Shown one piece after another: positions 60,927 through 64,000 of a stretch of DNA of 64,000 nucleotides. Each line of letters begins with the position of its first letter. Position 1 is the first letter of the stretch. The DNA is taken from contig JBFWOF010000031.1 of the NCBI GenBank assembly GCA_050250665.1, forward strand, positions 11,126 through 75,125, read 5' to 3'. A model generated the notes under the pieces. It was not told the origin of the DNA and ran no database searches. It saw only the letters and a list, made by a program, of their open reading frames with translations. This DNA comes from JADKFD01 sp050250665 (GTDB taxonomy: Bacteria; Pseudomonadota; Gammaproteobacteria; Xanthomonadales; SZUA-5). The translations under genes and the position numbers were made by a program.

Positions 60927-61607
60927 ATGACCGACGCCAGTACCTCTGAAGCGGTCGCGCCGACGGCCGTGATGCTGCGGATCACCGAGATCTTTCACTC
61001 GATCCAGGGCGAAGCCGATGCCGTCGGCTGGCCCACGGTATTCGTGCGTCTGACCGGTTGTCCCTTGCGCTGTTCCTGGTGCGACACCACCTATTCCTTC
61101 CATGGCGGCAACAAGCGCAGCCTGGAAGACGTGCTCGCCAGCGTTGCCGCCTTCAACACCCGGCATGTATGCGTCACCGGCGGTGAGCCGCTGGCACAGC
61201 GCGCCTGTCTGGTGTTGCTGAGTGCCCTGTGCGACGCCGGCCACGAGGTCTCGCTGGAAACCTCCGGTGCCATGGATGTCAGCGGCGTCGACGCGCGCGT
61301 ACGCAAGGTGCTGGACCTCAAGTGTCCCGGCTCCGGCGAACATCTGCGCAATCGCTATGAAAACCTGCCCCTGTTGAGCCCTGCCGATCAGATCAAGTTC
61401 GTCATTGCCGACCGCGCCGACTACCTGTGGGCGCGTGAGCAGTGCCAGACCCGCGGTCTGCCGGCGCTCTGCCAGGTGCTGTTTTCACCGGTGGCAGAAG
61501 TGCTGCCGGCACCGACCCTGGTGGACTGGATACTCGCCGACCGCATGCCGGTGCGCTTTCAGCTGCAGTTGCACAAGGTCCTGTGGGGGAATGTGGCGGG
61601 GCGCTAG
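60927..61607 (+). CDS. queE: 7-carboxy-7-deazaguanine synthase QueE
   Basis: 226 residues from the ATG at 60927; the open frame upstream overlaps cpoB and is not used. Radical SAM with LTGCPLRCSWCDTTYSF (CxxxCxxC), IFHSIQGEA at the N-terminus and VTGGEPLAQ. It converts carboxytetrahydropterin to CDG in queuosine and preQ0 synthesis. The next pathway gene, queC, lies 1.1 kb on, beyond repeats. Confidence 0.95.
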   Translation: MTDASTSEAVAPTAVMLRITEIFHSIQGEADAVGWPTVFVRLTGCPLRCSWCDTTYSFHGGNKRSLEDVLASVAAFNTRHVCVTGGEPLAQRACLVLLSALCDAGHEVSLETSGAMDVSGVDARVRKVLDLKCPGSGEHLRNRYENLPLLSPADQIKFVIADRADYLWAREQCQTRGLPALCQVLFSPVAEVLPAPTLVDWILADRMPVRFQLQLHKVLWGNVAGR

Positions 61608-61612
61608 GGGCG

Positions 61613-61696
61613 GTTGTGGGCTGTTGGTTGTTGGTTGTTGGTTGTCGGTTGTCGGGACTCGGGACTTGGGACTTGGGACTTGGGACTTGGGACTCG
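61613..61696. repeat. Twelve-unit heptanucleotide array with an internal sequence switch
   Basis: Twelve contiguous 7-mers: GTTGTGG, GCTGTTG, two GTTGTTG, two GTTGTCG, then GGACTCG, four GGACTTG, GGACTCG. The phase never changes although the motif changes after the sixth unit. The array begins 6 bp past the queE stop. Confidence 0.95.
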
Positions 61697-61767
61697 GGGT
61701 TCCGGAATCCTCCAACCCGGCGTCATTGCGAGCCACCTGTTTCGACCCGACACCGCGCATTGGCTGC

Positions 61768-62457
61768 GAGCCAGAGTGTGAGGTAGCGCGGCTCCGGCGC
61801 GCGGCGAATCTGGATGTGCGCCGGTGTTTTTCGCGCCGGCGGCCGCGGCCTGGCCTGCCGGGCGCCGCGCGCTTGCCATCGCTGCGCGCAGCCCAGGCGG
61901 CCGGGCGCGCGGACCCGGCCTACGTCATCGCTCCGACCTCCCCGACAGTCAGACTCTGTAGATTGAGGAACCTGCGATATGGGTTCAGCGGCTGCTGGCC
62001 CTGAGCCAGAGTGTGAGGTAGCGCGGCTCCGGCGCGCGGCGAATCGGGATGTGCGCCAGGATTGTTCGCGCCGGCGGCCGCGGCATGGCTTGCCGGGCGC
62101 CGCGCGCTTGCCATCGCTGCGCGCAGCCCAGGCGGCCGGGCGCGCGGACCCGGCCTACGTCATCGCTCCGACCTCCCCGACAGTCAGACTCTGTAGATTG
62201 AGGAACCTACGATATGGGTTCAGCGGCCGCTGGCCCTGAGCCAGAGTGTGAGGTAGCGCGGCTCCGGCGCGCGGCGAATCGGGATGTGCCCCGGGGTTTT
62301 TCGCGCCGGCGGCCGCGGCCTGGCCTGCCGGGCGCCGCGCGCTTGCCATCGCTGCGCGCAGCCCAGGCGGCCGGGCGCGCGGACCCGGCCTACGTCATCG
62401 CTCCGACGTCCCCGACAGTCAGACTCTGTAGATTGAGGAACCTACGATATGGGTTCA
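61768..62457. repeat. 235-bp tandem repeat, almost three copies
   Basis: Unit starts at 61768, 62003 and 62238; the third copy ends at about 62457. Each holds GTAGCGCGGCTCCGGCGCGC, a G+C-rich middle, GACCCGGCCTACG, and a tail ending GATATGGGTTCA. The ends are shared with the 154-bp repeats at 33691 and 33936. Units differ at a few positions. The period is not a multiple of three, so the long open frames in it are not genes. It fills much of the 1.1-kb queE-queC gap. Confidence 0.95.
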
Positions 62458-62566
62458 CGGAGGCCGCGGCGAAGCATTCCAGGGAAACCCGACGCCGCCC
62501 CTCGCTCGCTTCGCTCCCCACGAACCACCTGCAAGCGATAGCATCACCCCCATGCCGGAAGCAGCC

Positions 62567-62646
62567 GTGGAGGGCGCCGCGCTGCGGCGCCGCTTTGGCG
62601 GGGCAGATGACCAACAGCGACCGCGCAGGCGCGCGGCCCTCTTCAG
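62567..62646. repeat. 80-bp dispersed element with inverted ends, copy 3
   Basis: GTGGAGGGCGCCGCGCTGCG to GCGCGCGGCCCTCTTCAG; left half is nearly identical to copy 1 at 1327-1407, with a diverged middle. It stands between the 235-bp array and queC. Confidence 0.8.
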
Positions 62647-62686
62647 TGACCCGGTAGCAAGGCCAGGCCCCGCAATTCGCCGCTCC

Positions 62687-62714
62687 CCTTTTTCCTTTTT
62701 CCCTTTCCCTTTTT
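62687..62714. repeat. Heptanucleotide CCTTTTT-type tract upstream of queC
   Basis: CCTTTTT, CCTTTTT, CCCTTTC, CCTTTTT: four 7-bp units, pyrimidine-only on this strand, ending 10 bp before the queC ATG. A pure pyrimidine tract so near a start leaves no normal ribosome binding site. Confidence 0.8.
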
Positions 62715-62724
62715 CCTGCCTCTC

Positions 62725-63429
62725 ATGTCCTCAGCCATCATCCTGCTTTCCGGCGGTCTCGATTCAGCTACCGTCCTCGCCATGGCCCGCGCGGCTGGCC
62801 ATCGTTGTTATGCCCTCAGTGTCGACTATCGCCAGCGTCATCGCGCCGAACTGGTGGCAGCCAGGCGCGTCGCCGAGACCCTGGGCGCGTACGAGCATCG
62901 GGTCATTCCGCTGGATCTGCGAGCCATCGGCGGCTCGGCGCTGACCGATGACGCCATCGATGTGCCAGAGTCGCCCACCAGCGGCATACCGGTCACCTAC
63001 GTGCCGGCGCGCAACACCCTGATGCTGTCGCTGGCGCTGGCCTATGGCGAAGTCATCGGCGCCAACGATCTCTACATCGGCGTCAATGCGGTCGATTACT
63101 CGGGCTATCCCGATTGTCGTCCCGAGTTCATCGCGGCCTACCAGCAGATGGCACGTCTGGCCACCAAGACCGGTGTCGAAGGGGCTGCGATCACCATCCA
63201 CGCCCCGATCATCGATCTGAGCAAGGCCGAGATCATCCGCCGCGGCATGGAGCTTGGCGTCGATTACGGCATGACGGTGTCCTGCTACCAGGCTGACAGC
63301 GACGGCCGCGCCTGCGGTCGCTGCGACTCCTGCCGCTTGCGTCGCGAGGGCTTTGCCGATGCTGGCGTGCCCGATCCGACGCGCTACCAGCCGGTGAATC
63401 CGCAGTCGCCGGGCACCGGATCCCGATGA
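62725..63429 (+). CDS. queC: 7-cyano-7-deazaguanine synthase QueC
   Basis: 234 residues. PP-loop ATPase: LLSGGLDSATVLA at the N-terminus, then SVDYRQRHRAEL, YVPARNT, NAVDYSGYPDCR, and a zinc-site CGRCDSCRLRREGF. It turns CDG into preQ0. ATG at 62725 directly after the pyrimidine tract; no Shine-Dalgarno is visible. It works after queE in the same pathway. Confidence 0.95.
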   Translation: MSSAIILLSGGLDSATVLAMARAAGHRCYALSVDYRQRHRAELVAARRVAETLGAYEHRVIPLDLRAIGGSALTDDAIDVPESPTSGIPVTYVPARNTLMLSLALAYGEVIGANDLYIGVNAVDYSGYPDCRPEFIAAYQQMARLATKTGVEGAAITIHAPIIDLSKAEIIRRGMELGVDYGMTVSCYQADSDGRACGRCDSCRLRREGFADAGVPDPTRYQPVNPQSPGTGSR

Positions 63430-63442
63430 CCAAGGGTGCTGA

Positions 63443-64000
63443 ATGTCCATGATCCCGCTGCCCAGTACCGAACAGCTGCGCCGGCTGAGCGCCTTCGACG
63501 GCGATTCCATCGCCGCCTGGCGGCTGCAGAGCGAAATCCTGCACAGCCTCTACGGCGAAGTGTCGAGTGCCCTGGTGTTGCGCTCGGCAGAGTCCGCGGC
63601 ACGCCTGGTGGCACTGAGCTGCAGCACCGGCGAGGTCCATATCGACGCCAGCGACGCCTTTGACCTCGGCAGCTCGGCTCTGGCGCTGACCGACGACAGC
63701 ACTGCAGCGCTGCTGGCAACAGCCGAACCGATGCGCATGCATCTGCCCGTCGAGGCCCCGCACTGTGTGCTGCAACAGCTGCTGGCAGCCGACCTGGCGA
63801 TTGCGCTTCCGATCCATGCCGCTGGCCGCAGTGATCATCTGCTGCTGCTGGGCTGCGCCCCGGCGCACCCGCTGGCGCAGGCCGAACTGGATCTGCTCGG
63901 GCTGTTGGCCAATTGCCTGGGTTCCTTTCTCGGTGGCGCGCTCGATCGCCGGCAACTGGCGGAGCAGTCGCGCAAGGCCTGGGTGGAAATCGCCGACCTT
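63443..64000 (+). CDS. GAF-like N-terminal part of a longer protein (cut by right edge)
   Basis: 186 codons from the ATG at 63443 to the edge, with no stop, 13 bp after queC. The visible part starts MSMIPLPSTEQLRRLSAFDG and shows an alpha/beta pattern (VALSCSTGEVHIDASD, LLAADLAIALPIHAAGRSDH, LLLLGCAPAHPLAQAELDLL) that resembles a GAF domain; an Arg/Lys helix (RRQLAEQSRKAWVEI) begins at the edge as if leading to a signalling domain. Function cannot be assigned. Confidence 0.6.
   Translation, partial: MSMIPLPSTEQLRRLSAFDGDSIAAWRLQSEILHSLYGEVSSALVLRSAESAARLVALSCSTGEVHIDASDAFDLGSSALALTDDSTAALLATAEPMRMHLPVEAPHCVLQQLLAADLAIALPIHAAGRSDHLLLLGCAPAHPLAQAELDLLGLLANCLGSFLGGALDRRQLAEQSRKAWVEIADL

Noticed and set aside
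61979..62657. Similar 60-150-residue open frames
   Set aside because: They come from the 235-bp tandem repeat, whose period is not a multiple of three, and have no ribosome binding site or family match.
62647..62724. preQ1 riboswitch before queC
   Set aside because: No aptamer-like stem and no A-rich tail; the region is a pyrimidine heptamer tract.

Overview
The window is a high-GC chromosomal segment, most likely from a gammaproteobacterium of the Xanthomonadales (Xanthomonadaceae/Rhodanobacteraceae type). This is inferred from the order ruvB-ybgC-tolQ-tolR-tolA-tolB-pal-cpoB-queE-queC, the coaBC-dut-algC cluster, a membrane-anchored AlgC, a DUF3034 protein beside an exported truncated globin, and very repeat-rich intergenic DNA. 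There is no rRNA, CRISPR array, prophage or recognisable transposase. The only tRNA found is tRNA-Lys(TTT).

Layout. 1-5.2 kb: 3' part of a class III aminotransferase, an SDR oxidoreductase, and a minus-strand group of two nucleotidyltransferases and a phosphoribosyltransferase. 5.3-9.9 kb: a large hybrid histidine kinase and a POT peptide transporter. 9.9-15.9 kb: a secreted papain-like protein with long acidic tandem repeats, a DUF3857/transglutaminase lipoprotein and an M14-type hydrolase. 15.9-20.2 kb: two methyltransferases and a GT2 glycosyltransferase in one overlapping minus-strand unit, divergent from a GT-C-like membrane protein. 20.2-24.2 kb: rph, rdgB and hemW, and a TonB-like proline-rich protein. 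24.4-29.4 kb: a secreted module protein, xthA, an RsbW-like kinase, and a carboxylesterase carrying the same secreted module. 29.8-33.6 kb: tRNA-Lys, trpS, a small membrane protein, an ampG-type transporter and an RHH protein. 34.5-40.4 kb: cca, DUF3034, globin lipoprotein, GT-B and HD proteins, radC. 40.5-49.9 kb: coaBC-dut-algC, an Hpt protein divergent from a hybrid kinase, rlmI, a quinone reductase. 49.9-54.1 kb: a GGDEF-EAL protein and arginase. 54.2-64 kb: ruvB, the tol-pal genes, queE and queC, and a gene cut by the right edge.

Most genes are housekeeping: envelope integrity (Tol-Pal), nucleotide-pool cleaning (Dut, RdgB), tRNA maturation and charging (Cca, TrpS, Rph), CoA synthesis, queuosine precursor synthesis, DNA repair (RuvB, XthA). 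Around them sit sensory proteins (two hybrid kinases, an Hpt protein, a GGDEF-EAL protein, an orphan anti-sigma-like kinase).

The most unusual content is intergenic. Several repeat classes lie between genes: heptanucleotide tandem arrays, often directly behind stop codons, including one 12-unit array that changes sequence without losing its 7-bp phase; 38-bp REP modules, one set in a seven-unit array; a 235-bp tandem triplication; a related 154-bp direct duplication; an 80-bp element with inverted ends in three copies; a GTCATTGCGAG palindromic element; a degenerate 9-mer element; and several large inverted repeats, two of them inside the tol operon. All functions are read from sequence motifs only; no database search was run.
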